DNA of 64,000 nt, taken from assembly GCA_022482625.1 (NCBI GenBank), contig JAKVOU010000001.1:1474784-1538783 (forward strand), in the 5' to 3' direction. This stretch comes from Spirochaetia bacterium (GTDB lineage Bacteria; Spirochaetota; Spirochaetia; Sphaerochaetales; Sphaerochaetaceae). Made by a program: the position numbers and the translations under genes. Shown here one piece after another: positions 8,229 to 16,441 of this stretch (position 1 is its first letter; each line of letters starts with the position of its first letter). The notes beneath the pieces are model-generated. The model had not been told where the DNA came from. It searched no databases and saw only the letters and a list, made by a program, of their open reading frames with translations.

Positions 8229-10231
8229 TCGAAAGATTTTTGCTCAGAGCAAAGAGATACTCACCAGAAGCCCAAGAAAAGATACGCCAAGCCGTCCTAT
8301 ATTCTGCTCAGGAACATGAAGGCCAGAAACGCAAGAGCGGTGAACCATATATCATCCATCCTATTGCAGTAGCAGAAATCCTTATACAGCTTAATATGGA
8401 CGCAGATACCGTCTGCGCAGGATTGCTTCATGATACGCTGGAAGACACAAGTGCAACCTATGACGTGCTGGAAGAGAAATTCGGTAAGACAGTTGCAGAT
8501 CTCGTTGACAGTGTAACCAAGATAGAAATACTGAAGACAGACAGCAAATCTGTCCAGGAAGCTGAAACCATCAGGAAAATGTTCATTGCAATGAGCAAGG
8601 ATGCAAGGGTAATCATCATCAAGCTGGCAGACAAACTGCACAACATGCGGACCGTCGAACATCTTTCTCCACAACGTGCAAAGGAATTCAGCAGGGAGAC
8701 ACTTGACATCTATGCTCCATTGGCCGACCGCCTTGGTATCTCATGGGTAAAGGATGAGCTTGAAGACCTGTCTTTGAAAACGATCAGCCCTGATACGTAC
8801 ACATATATCCAAGACTACATGCTCAGCAAAAAAAGCGAGCAGACTGCCTATCTGAAGCGAATTGAAAAATCAATAATGACCGCTTGTGCCGAAGAACATC
8901 TGGGAAATGTACTTATCTCCAGCAGGGCCAAACATGCCTATTCCGTCTACATGAAAATGAAGAAAAGGAAAAAGGATATTGAAGAAATCTATGACCTGCT
9001 GGGTGTCAGGATTCTCTGTGACAGTACTCCTGAATGTTATCAGATATTAGGTATCGTCCACAGGCTCTGGCCTCCGATAGAAGGTCGCTTCAAAGACTAT
9101 ATCGCCATGCCTAAGGCAAACAATTACCAGAGTCTGCATACAACGGTCATGGCTTTGGATGGTAAATTGCTGGAAATCCAAATCAGGACAAAAGCCATGC
9201 ACCAGATAGCAGAATATGGTATCGCTTCCCATTGGAAATATAAAGTCGATAGCGGAAGTCAGCCTCAGCTAGGCAAAGGCCTGGATGAAAAACAATTCGG
9301 CAAATTGCTTCAACAAATGGAAAACTGGTCTGATGAAATTTCCCATAACCCGACATTTATGGATGACCTCAAGACTGAATTGCTCAAGGATACCATTTTT
9401 GTCTTCACCCCACAGGGACATCTGATCGAACTGCCATACAATGCAACGGCTTTGGATTTCGCATACAAGATTCATACGGAAGTCGGAAACCATACGGCAG
9501 GAGCAAAAGCAAACGGTTCCATAATTTCTCTAGGAGAAAGGCTGAAATCCACGCAGGTCATTGAAATACTTACAAGCCCGAATGCACATCCCCATCTTTC
9601 GTGGCTCCGCTATGCGCAGACTTCAAGTGCAAAGAAAAAAATCAAGGCATGGCTGAACAAGAATGATGCTTCAATCCTTATTGAAAAGGATATAATCGCA
9701 AAATCCCTTCCCAGCATGGATGTCCAGAACAGTTCTGCAAAACCTACGTTCGACAAAAATGAGATAATCAGAACCGTTGAAGATCAAAGCAAGATGACTT
9801 TGAAAGTCGGCGATGAGACAAACATGCTGATCCATCTTGCCCAATGCTGCCATCCGCAGCATGGAGATGCAATCGTAGGGTATGTAAGCAGGGGCAGAGG
9901 CATCATCGTCCACAAGAAGAACTGTCCAAACCTTAGGAATATGAAGGAAATAGCTGAGAGGACAGTAGAAGTTGAGTGGGATACGGCAACTGCAAAGGCC
10001 CATAGGAAATATAGGGTAACCAGTAAGGTTACCTATGATTTGTTTTCTGAAATTGAAGGTGCAATCAAGAAATACCAGGGACATCTGATCGAAGGACGTC
10101 TTTTTGACAGTGATGACGGCAAGCTTGTAGGAACTTTTACCATTGAAGTCGACCATGTCTCTGATTTCAGGTACATAACAAAAGCCCTCAAGCAACTTCC
10201 CTCAATCAACACAGTAAGTGCCATCAGCTAA
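8213..10231 (+). CDS. rsh: RelA/SpoT-type (p)ppGpp synthetase/hydrolase
   Basis: Makes and degrades the stringent-response alarmone. Domains in order: HD hydrolase (about 20-180, GEPYIIHPIAVAEIL and LLHDTLEDT), synthetase (about 240-350, with YSVYMKMKKRKKDIEEIYDL and NYQSLHTTVM), TGS (about 385-445, IFVFTPQGHLIELP), and a C-terminal zinc-finger/ACT region (ending near 672, with QCCHPQHGDAIVGYVSRGRG). Both enzymatic halves keep their key motifs, so it is probably bifunctional. GGAGG six bases before the ATG lies inside prmC. Confidence 0.94.
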   Translation: MYEQLIERFLLRAKRYSPEAQEKIRQAVLYSAQEHEGQKRKSGEPYIIHPIAVAEILIQLNMDADTVCAGLLHDTLEDTSATYDVLEEKFGKTVADLVDSVTKIEILKTDSKSVQEAETIRKMFIAMSKDARVIIIKLADKLHNMRTVEHLSPQRAKEFSRETLDIYAPLADRLGISWVKDELEDLSLKTISPDTYTYIQDYMLSKKSEQTAYLKRIEKSIMTACAEEHLGNVLISSRAKHAYSVYMKMKKRKKDIEEIYDLLGVRILCDSTPECYQILGIVHRLWPPIEGRFKDYIAMPKANNYQSLHTTVMALDGKLLEIQIRTKAMHQIAEYGIASHWKYKVDSGSQPQLGKGLDEKQFGKLLQQMENWSDEISHNPTFMDDLKTELLKDTIFVFTPQGHLIELPYNATALDFAYKIHTEVGNHTAGAKANGSIISLGERLKSTQVIEILTSPNAHPHLSWLRYAQTSSAKKKIKAWLNKNDASILIEKDIIAKSLPSMDVQNSSAKPTFDKNEIIRTVEDQSKMTLKVGDETNMLIHLAQCCHPQHGDAIVGYVSRGRGIIVHKKNCPNLRNMKEIAERTVEVEWDTATAKAHRKYRVTSKVTYDLFSEIEGAIKKYQGHLIEGRLFDSDDGKLVGTFTIEVDHVSDFRYITKALKQLPSINTVSAIS

Positions 10232-10302
10232 AGGACTCCGATGTATTTTATTTTTCGTAACTTCACCCCCATATCCTTTGTTTACTTCGTTAGGACAAGA
10301 AA

Positions 10303-10749
10303 ATGGTAGATAAGAATAGGTTGCTGACATGGCTATGTATTGTTGCAACACTTTTGCTCGCGGTTTCCTGCAGTACTGCTGCTGCAGTTGATCAGAAAGC
10401 AGAAGTTCCCCCTGTCGTATGTACAGGTCAAATTACTTCAATTGACAAATATGGGAACGTAACCTTGAATATCCCTACCAAGGCCATGCTTGACCAAGGC
10501 GTCTCATTCGGTGATACGCTCGAGGTCCGGTTTGACAATGGATTTCAGTTTGATGCACTTCTGCTACCCGAGTATTCAGTAAAAGATGGTGCATACATGG
10601 TCCTAGGTGGCGCAGGATCATTCCCGCTCTACCTTTCCATCAACCACGGTGACCTTGCCGACAAAGCTTCGGTCAGAATCGGCAACAGTGTCAGCATGAC
10701 ACTATTGCCAACAGCCATCACAAGGAAAACAGCAAATCAAACGACCTGA
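10303..10749 (+). CDS. Small lipoprotein, possibly with a SAM-hydroxide-adenosyltransferase C-terminal-like fold
   Basis: Signal peptide with lipobox (LLLAVSC, cysteine near residue 23), so it is probably a lipoprotein. The mature part of about 125 aa contains TGQITSIDKYGNVTLNI and later LYLSINHGDLADKASVRIGN. These resemble the beta-barrel C-terminal domain of the DUF62/SAM hydroxide adenosyltransferase family (pattern IDxFGNxxxNI, then an INxGxAA-like segment). The likeness is from memory and weak. The catalytic N-terminal domain of that family is absent, so no enzymatic role is proposed. Confidence 0.6.
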   Translation: MVDKNRLLTWLCIVATLLLAVSCSTAAAVDQKAEVPPVVCTGQITSIDKYGNVTLNIPTKAMLDQGVSFGDTLEVRFDNGFQFDALLLPEYSVKDGAYMVLGGAGSFPLYLSINHGDLADKASVRIGNSVSMTLLPTAITRKTANQTT

Positions 10750-10755
10750 TACCGT

Positions 10756-12393
10756 TTATTCCTCAATGACTCGAATTATTTCAGGGAGGAGTTGCTTCTT
10801 CCTGGAAAGAACACCAGGAAGGCTGTAGGTCTTGTCTTCTACCTTCTCATATGCCAGTTTATATTCGACGGTATCCAGACCTGTCGTCAGCAATATGCTG
10901 TTTTCCTTGATTACGTTGGTAATAAGGAAAAGAGCCCAGTCAAGGCCATTTGACTTTTTGACTTCTTCAAGTACAGCAAGATACTTCTGCCGATATTCCT
11001 CAAGGTCCCGAAGCGTCGTTACTTCACATTGCCCGATGCCAAGCCTCAGGCCTCCTTCCTTGTACATCTTGAAGTCCCCGTCGATGACCGCCCTAGGTTC
11101 TCTTTGGCTTAAAGTCAAGGAACTGGAGAACATCTGCTGACCGAAGGCAACAAGGTCATCGACTTCTCCGGCCTTGCACAGCACATCAGCAATTCTTTTA
11201 TCCTCTTCTGTCGTAGTCGGACTCTTCAGGATCACTGTATCACTGACCAACCCTGAAAGCAGTATCCTGGCGCTTTGCTTGTCAATGCACACACCATGCC
11301 GCTCATAAAGCTGGGTGACCAAGGTACAGGTCGATCCCAACGGAGAACAGTAGATGGAAATCGGATTTTTCATCTTAGGAGCCCCGAAACGGTGGTGGTC
11401 TATGATACCCACGACCTCGGCTTCCTCAATGCCATTGACAGCCTGTTCAATCTCATTATGATCGACCAATATGACCTTCGTCCGCGGCTTTTCAAGGAAA
11501 CACCGTCTGGTAACGAAGCCTTTCCATTCAGTGCCTTCAAATATGGGAAGACCACGTAATGTACTGCTTGTAAGAGCCGACTTTGCCTCATCAAACAACG
11601 CATTGATATCGACCGGAGCCGGACTGTTTTCAAGCAGTTCGCCTACGGGAATGCAAAGTCTGAGCAACCGTAAGGTCTCAGAAGTATCGGCATCACTGAC
11701 AAATACAGCTCCTTTGAAAGCTGAGAAATCCACCAGCCGCGATATGCTGTCACTCATCTTTGTCAGAATGATCATAGGCACCTGCCGGACAATTGCCTCA
11801 AGGATAGGCTCGATACGGTCTCCTACGACAAAAATCGGCAGCAGGTCATCGCTGATGGTATCGAAATATTCCTTGAACCGGGCAAAGCTCATGGCACCGA
11901 CGACAATCTGTGCCTTGATGGTTCCGGCGGTTCCTTTCTTGATGAAATGTCCCTTGAGCACCTTCGGCAGATTGTCTATGTCAATGTGATAAAAAGGCCG
12001 GGAAACGCTCACTTCCCGAAGGAAGTACCGGTTGATCTCATCAATGCTGAGCAATCCGGCAAAAACACCGTCTTTCAGGACAGGAATCACTGAAATACTA
12101 TACTTCTCAAAGATTGATATCAATTCATGAAGAGGTTGCTGGTAATCAATTGTAATGGAAGAATTTGCCATCACTTTAGAAACTCTGCAACGGACATCCT
12201 TGATGAATGCAGGAGCAGGCACGCCTACCCTTTCAAACACATCCTTCGTAGCATCATTGAGATTACCACATCTGACAGGCTGGTATACATGTTGCTTGTC
12301 AAGTACATTCTGCAATTTGGCATAGGCCCATGCACTGCATACGCTGTCCATGTCAGGATTCCTATGTCCGCAGACATATATGATATTATCCAA
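10756..12393 (-). CDS. ppaC: Manganese-dependent inorganic pyrophosphatase with CBS and DRTGG domains (family II)
   Basis: Hydrolyses pyrophosphate and is regulated by adenine nucleotides through its CBS pair. DHH-type metal motifs are HRNPDMDS at the N-terminus, VDHNEIEQ, and the central IIDHHRFG. A CBS region (about 70-125 and again 250-300) and a DRTGG-like segment are inserted between the first two blocks, as in long clostridial CBS-PPases (about 545 aa). The C-terminal DHHA2 domain contains RKKQLLPEI. The start codon is TTG, six bases after AAGGAGA. Confidence 0.9.
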   Translation of the reverse strand: MDNIIYVCGHRNPDMDSVCSAWAYAKLQNVLDKQHVYQPVRCGNLNDATKDVFERVGVPAPAFIKDVRCRVSKVMANSSITIDYQQPLHELISIFEKYSISVIPVLKDGVFAGLLSIDEINRYFLREVSVSRPFYHIDIDNLPKVLKGHFIKKGTAGTIKAQIVVGAMSFARFKEYFDTISDDLLPIFVVGDRIEPILEAIVRQVPMIILTKMSDSISRLVDFSAFKGAVFVSDADTSETLRLLRLCIPVGELLENSPAPVDINALFDEAKSALTSSTLRGLPIFEGTEWKGFVTRRCFLEKPRTKVILVDHNEIEQAVNGIEEAEVVGIIDHHRFGAPKMKNPISIYCSPLGSTCTLVTQLYERHGVCIDKQSARILLSGLVSDTVILKSPTTTEEDKRIADVLCKAGEVDDLVAFGQQMFSSSLTLSQREPRAVIDGDFKMYKEGGLRLGIGQCEVTTLRDLEEYRQKYLAVLEEVKKSNGLDWALFLITNVIKENSILLTTGLDTVEYKLAYEKVEDKTYSLPGVLSRKKQLLPEIIRVIEE

Positions 12394-12545
12394 CGTTCTC
12401 TCCTTTTCTTGTGTGTATTACCTTATAGCATAGAAGTGTTGCTTGCAATAAAAAAAGATGCTGCAGGAAAAGATCCATTATCAACTTTTCATATCTCAGA
12501 CAAATCAGTATGCTGGAACCATAACGCAAGAAAAGGAGTTTTTCA

Positions 12546-12986
12546 ATGAATATTGTTATTGCAAATGATCATGGGGCAGTTGACCTGGCTGCCAGAATCG
12601 TTGACCATCTTGTCAAGAAAGGACATACGGTAAACTACCTCGGTGTAAAAACCACTGATTCAGTGGACTATCCTGACATGGCAGAACAAGCCTGCAAGGT
12701 CTTCAACGACGGAGGATATGACTTTGGTATTGTCTGCTGCGGAACAGGTATAGGGATTTCCATCAGTGCCAATAAGATCAAGGGCATCCGTTGTGCACTG
12801 CCACAGAATTGCTATGCTGCAGAAAAAGCCAAGCAGCACAATAATGCCAATTTCCTTGCCTTCGGCGGCAGGATAGACTATCAGGAAGATCCTTTGGATA
12901 TGATTGATGCATTCATGGCTGCAAGTTTTGAGGGGGGACGTCACCTACGCAGAGTCAACAAGATCATGGCACTTGAAGGAAAATAA
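12546..12986 (+). CDS. rpiB: Ribose-5-phosphate isomerase B
   Basis: Interconverts ribose 5-phosphate and ribulose 5-phosphate in the pentose phosphate pathway. Typical RpiB/LacAB features: NDHGAVDLA near the N-terminus, DYPDMAEQ, and the phosphate and catalytic loop VCCGTGIGISISANKIKGIR with the active-site cysteine. The later block NNANFLAFGGR is also typical. The 146-aa length is standard. AAGGAG lies well placed before the ATG. A strong terminator follows. Confidence 0.95.
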   Translation: MNIVIANDHGAVDLAARIVDHLVKKGHTVNYLGVKTTDSVDYPDMAEQACKVFNDGGYDFGIVCCGTGIGISISANKIKGIRCALPQNCYAAEKAKQHNNANFLAFGGRIDYQEDPLDMIDAFMAASFEGGRHLRRVNKIMALEGK

Positions 12987-13008
12987 GCAATTGCCATGAC
13001 AATACGAC

Positions 13009-13048
13009 AAGCAATTCCTGGGAAAAGCCAGAAGTTGCTTTTTTTTTG
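13009..13048 (+). terminator. Intrinsic terminator of rpiB
   Basis: AAGCAA ... CTGG / CCAG ... TTGCTT forms a two-part stem directly followed by a run of about nine T. Confidence 0.8.
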
Positions 13049-13186
13049 CAGCCAGACAATCAGAACAGAAAGTTGCTGCAATTGTTCATCTGAAAAACAG
13101 AAACACTGGCTATATCGGTAGTTGCGTTGAGTATTATGGCAACGTATACTGGAAATATCTCTACCGTTTCCAAGGAGGAAAGAACC

Positions 13187-14671
13187 ATGCTGGCTGACTA
13201 CAAAATCAAGGAATCAGAATTCAGTGAAGAAGAATTGAAGGCCCTGGGAGAAAAAGTTGCAGTGCTTCAGCAGAAAGTAAAGGAACAGCAGTTGCCTGTG
13301 ATGATTCTGTTCGATGGTTGGGGAGCAAGCGGCAAGGGTGTGGCTATAAGTGACCTCATCAACAACCTTGACCCACGAGGGTTCAAGGTATTTACAAACA
13401 GAAAACCGACTGCAGAAGAAATGCGTTATCCCGTGATGAGGAAATTTTGGCTTCAGGCTCCTCCAAAGGGAAAAATGGCAATATTTGACCGTAGCTGGTA
13501 CAGGGAAGTATCAAACGCAATCTTTGAAAGGGAAGATGCAAAGAAGCATATAGAAGAGCGTTTCGAAGAAATCCTTGATTTTGAAAACCAAATGATTGCA
13601 GATGGCTATCTCATCATCAAGATATTCCTTGACATCAGTGCAAAAAAGCAGAAAGACAGATTCAAGAAACTGGAAGCTGAAGAATCTACAGCCTGGAGAA
13701 TCACCGAAGAAGATTGGAAACAAAACAACCACTATGAGACATACAGCAAGATATTTTCCCAGATGATTGAAAAAACTGACATGCCGAGAGCTGAATGGTA
13801 TGTCATCGAAGCAGGGAAAAGAAAACAAGTACGCTATGAAGTCCTGAAACTTGTAGCCGGCAAACTAGAAGCTGCCCTTGCGGAAAAAGAAAAGGGAATT
13901 GATATCGCTGCCATCACGCCTCCCTTGCTTAAACCGACCAGGCCGGCACCGATACAAAAGCTCAAGGATATCGATCCGAACAAGAAGCTTGACAAGGATT
14001 ACAAGAAAGAACTCAATGAACTTTCTCAGCAGCTGTTTCTTCTCCATAATGAACTTTACCAGAAAAAAATCCCAATGGTCATCGGTTTTGAGGGCTGGGA
14101 TGCTGCAGGAAAAGGTGGTGCCATCAGACGTCTGACCCATGCACTTGATCCAAGAGGATATGAGGTAATTCCCATCGCTTCTCCTACACCGACGGAAAAG
14201 AGCCATCAGCACCTATGGAGATTCTATGAACATCTGCCAAAGAACGGCCATATTACCGTATTTGACCGTACATGGTATGGAAGAGTCCTCGTTGAACGAA
14301 TCGAAGGATTCTGCAGCCAGGCAGAATGGGAAAGAGCCTATGAAGAAATCAACAGGTTTGAAAAGCTCTTGACAGACAGTGACACTATCGTTGTCAAATT
14401 CTGGCTTCAGATTGATAAGGATGAACAGCTGAGACGCTTCAATGTGCGACAGAACACACCGGAGAAGCAGTATAAGATTACAGATGAAGACTGGCGCAAT
14501 AGAAAGAAATGGGATATCTATGAAAAATGTGTCAACCAGATGCTGCAGAAGACCAATACGAAACAGGCACCATGGGTCATCGTCGAAGCGAACAACAAAC
14601 AATATGCCAGGATCAAAGTATTGAAGACCGTCATATCCCATATCAAGCAACGGCTCAAAGAAAAGGACTAG
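13187..14671 (+). CDS. Two-domain polyphosphate kinase 2 (polyphosphate:AMP phosphotransferase type)
   Basis: Transfers phosphate between polyphosphate and nucleotides. Two PPK2 domains lie in tandem, each with a Walker A-like loop (FDGWGASGKG, then FEGWDAAGKGGAIRRLTH) and a Walker B/lid block (FDRSWYREV; FDRTWYGRVLVERIEGF). This is the architecture of class II PPK2 (PAP), which phosphorylates AMP to ADP. The start is ATG at 13187 because AAGGAGG lies seven bases upstream; the frame continues 20 codons further up without a ribosome site. The C-terminal domain keeps more of the canonical residues (DAAGKGG) than the N-terminal one. Confidence 0.92.
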   Translation: MLADYKIKESEFSEEELKALGEKVAVLQQKVKEQQLPVMILFDGWGASGKGVAISDLINNLDPRGFKVFTNRKPTAEEMRYPVMRKFWLQAPPKGKMAIFDRSWYREVSNAIFEREDAKKHIEERFEEILDFENQMIADGYLIIKIFLDISAKKQKDRFKKLEAEESTAWRITEEDWKQNNHYETYSKIFSQMIEKTDMPRAEWYVIEAGKRKQVRYEVLKLVAGKLEAALAEKEKGIDIAAITPPLLKPTRPAPIQKLKDIDPNKKLDKDYKKELNELSQQLFLLHNELYQKKIPMVIGFEGWDAAGKGGAIRRLTHALDPRGYEVIPIASPTPTEKSHQHLWRFYEHLPKNGHITVFDRTWYGRVLVERIEGFCSQAEWERAYEEINRFEKLLTDSDTIVVKFWLQIDKDEQLRRFNVRQNTPEKQYKITDEDWRNRKKWDIYEKCVNQMLQKTNTKQAPWVIVEANNKQYARIKVLKTVISHIKQRLKEKD

Positions 14672-14690
14672 GAATCCTATCATGCATGAT

Positions 14691-14719
14691 TTGACATAGC
14701 CGTATGGTACTGTTATCAT
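14691..14719 (+). promoter_or_regulatory. Promoter of the YbaK-family gene (near-leaderless)
   Basis: A perfect TTGACA (14691-14696), a 17-base spacer and an extended -10 TGtTATCAT (hexamer 14714-14719). Transcription should begin near 14726-14727, only about four bases before the ATG at 14731. This rules out the upstream ATG at 14704, which lies inside the promoter spacer. Confidence 0.8.
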
Positions 14720-14730
14720 TCCAGCCAACT

Positions 14731-15216
14731 ATGTCAAAGGAAAAAGCACTGCAGACTCTCCAAGCCTTTGGTTTGGCAGGAAAAAGTATATTTTTTGCAA
14801 CTTCCACTGCTACTGTCCAGTTGGCAGCCGAAGCGTTATCGGTTACTCCAGGACAAATAGCTAAGACAATGGCCTTCTATGGGGATAAAGAAGGAAAATC
14901 ATTACTCATACTCTTGGCAGGAGACATCAATGTCAACAGCGGGAAGTTCAAACGCAGGTTCGGCTTCAAGCCGAAAATGGTAAAATCAGAAGACCTTGAA
15001 TCTTATACAGGACACATGGCAGGCGGAGTCTGTCCTTTTGGTAATCCGGAAGGTACAAAGGTCTATCTTGATATATCCCTGAAAAAATATACGATGGTAT
15101 ATCCCGCCGTCGGCACAGACAACTCAGCCATTCCGCTGTCTCTGGATGAATTGGGAAAAGCCAGCGGAAGTCTTGGTTGGGTTGATATAGGGAAAGAACC
15201 TACTGCGGTTTTGTAA
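14731..15216 (+). CDS. YbaK/EbsC family aminoacyl-tRNA deacylase
   Basis: Probably clears mischarged tRNA, as YbaK does for Cys-tRNA(Pro). Family features are the catalytic lysine in QIAKTMAFYG, the substrate loop GHMAGGVCPFGNPEG, and the late strand YPAVGTDNSAIPL. From the ATG at 14731 it has 161 aa, the usual size. The same frame extends upstream to 14704, but that codon lies in the promoter. There is no Shine-Dalgarno. The gene converges on the HAD-deaminase gene and overlaps its 3' end by 17 bases. Confidence 0.9.
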   Translation: MSKEKALQTLQAFGLAGKSIFFATSTATVQLAAEALSVTPGQIAKTMAFYGDKEGKSLLILLAGDINVNSGKFKRRFGFKPKMVKSEDLESYTGHMAGGVCPFGNPEGTKVYLDISLKKYTMVYPAVGTDNSAIPLSLDELGKASGSLGWVDIGKEPTAVL

Positions 15217-16357
15217 GCACAAACGGGTGTGGCAGCAAATCCCTGAAATCATAGACTTCATGGGCTCCCTTGCCTGTCTCGACAAAAGTAGTGTCACATA
15301 GATGTATTTTGGTATCATGCCGGCAGAATTCACAGAGCATCTGCAGACAGATTGCACACGGAGGTGCCGGCGGATTATCTTGGCTGACAACTACCAAATG
15401 CGAGATTCCAGATGCACCTTCCTCACTTATCATCTTCATAAGTGCACCTCTTTCCGCACAGATTGTTGCTCCGTAACTACCGTTCTCAACATTGCAGCCA
15501 CCGTATATCCTGTTCGTCTTGCTACTTATGATAGCAGCCCCTACTTTAAAATGTGAGTATGCAGCATATGCATTGTCCCTAGTGGTATAGGCCACTTTGA
15601 TTGCTGCCCCAACAAGTTTGTCGGAACCGCCAAGGACTTCGTTTGCCACTGCGCCGAATACCTTTTTTTCTCCACCCTTGCTCCTCAGTTCCACCAATGC
15701 ATCATTGAAACTCTCAAGGTCGGTAAAAGGAGGGAATCCGGTGTAATCATCCAGAATGAAATCAGCACCGGCCCCAGACAAGTCAATGGACTTGAACGAA
15801 CTGGTAATAGCCATGACGGTGGCTCCGGCACGTTTGCCAGCTTCTACCCCTTTGGTGCTGTCCTCGATGACCAGACATTCTTCGAGAGGGAACCCCAAGC
15901 CCAAGCCGGCAAGCTGATAGATATCAGGAGCAGGTTTTGTACGCTTGACCTTGTCTCCGGTTACAATAAAGTCAAAATCATCCTCTGTATATCCCAAGGT
16001 AGCTAGATTCATCTGCAGTTTTATCCGGGGAGCACTTGTTGCCACTGCAAATTTCAAACCCGCACCACGGGCAGCAGTTATAAACTGCTTGACACCCCCT
16101 ATGGGATTGGCCCTTGAAGCTACTTCACAATAAAACTCATACAACCTTTTCTTGACTGCAGCAAAGTCAACATCCTTGCCGCATAGGCCGGCGATACCAT
16201 TGATAAACAGGCGGTCACCTACCCCGATATACGTAGAATACACAGCAGGATCCATATCTATGCCAAATTCTTTGAATACTGACACAGCCACATCTTTCAT
16301 CAGGGGTTCACTGTCCACCAACACACCGTCAACATCAAATAAAATTGCCTTGATCAC
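15200..16357 (-). CDS. Fusion of a HAD phosphatase (beta-phosphoglucomutase-like) and cytidine deaminase
   Basis: Residues 1 to about 215 are a HAD-superfamily hydrolase: FDVDGVLVD with the nucleophile Asp8 and acid Asp10, the motif II region VATSAP, and motif III/IV K-RTKPAPDIY and VIEDSTKGVEAG. Residues about 250-385 are a homotetrameric-type cytidine deaminase, with SHFKVGAAI, NVENGSYGATICAERGAL (zinc ligand and catalytic Glu) and PPCAICLQML (PCxxC zinc ligands). A short linker joins the two and the frame is unbroken. The start is GTG, six bases after AAAGGAG. A nucleotide-salvage role (deaminate and dephosphorylate) is inference. Confidence 0.88.
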   Translation of the reverse strand: MIKAILFDVDGVLVDSEPLMKDVAVSVFKEFGIDMDPAVYSTYIGVGDRLFINGIAGLCGKDVDFAAVKKRLYEFYCEVASRANPIGGVKQFITAARGAGLKFAVATSAPRIKLQMNLATLGYTEDDFDFIVTGDKVKRTKPAPDIYQLAGLGLGFPLEECLVIEDSTKGVEAGKRAGATVMAITSSFKSIDLSGAGADFILDDYTGFPPFTDLESFNDALVELRSKGGEKKVFGAVANEVLGGSDKLVGAAIKVAYTTRDNAYAAYSHFKVGAAIISSKTNRIYGGCNVENGSYGATICAERGALMKMISEEGASGISHLVVVSQDNPPAPPCAICLQMLCEFCRHDTKIHLCDTTFVETGKGAHEVYDFRDLLPHPFVLTKPQ

Positions 16358-16374
16358 CTATCACTCCTTTCGCG

Positions 16375-16410
16375 GAAAAAATACCCAATGCAACTTAAGT
16401 TGCATCGGGT
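16375..16410 (-). terminator. Intrinsic terminator downstream of the hydantoinase-like gene
   Basis: The stem ACCC(a)ATGCAAC / GTTGCAT(c)GGGT with a TTAA loop contains an 18-base perfect palindrome. On the minus strand it is followed by ATTTTTT. It separates this gene from the HAD-deaminase gene. Confidence 0.8.
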
Positions 16411-16441
16411 TCAATCTTTTATCGCAGGCAAACACTGTCAG

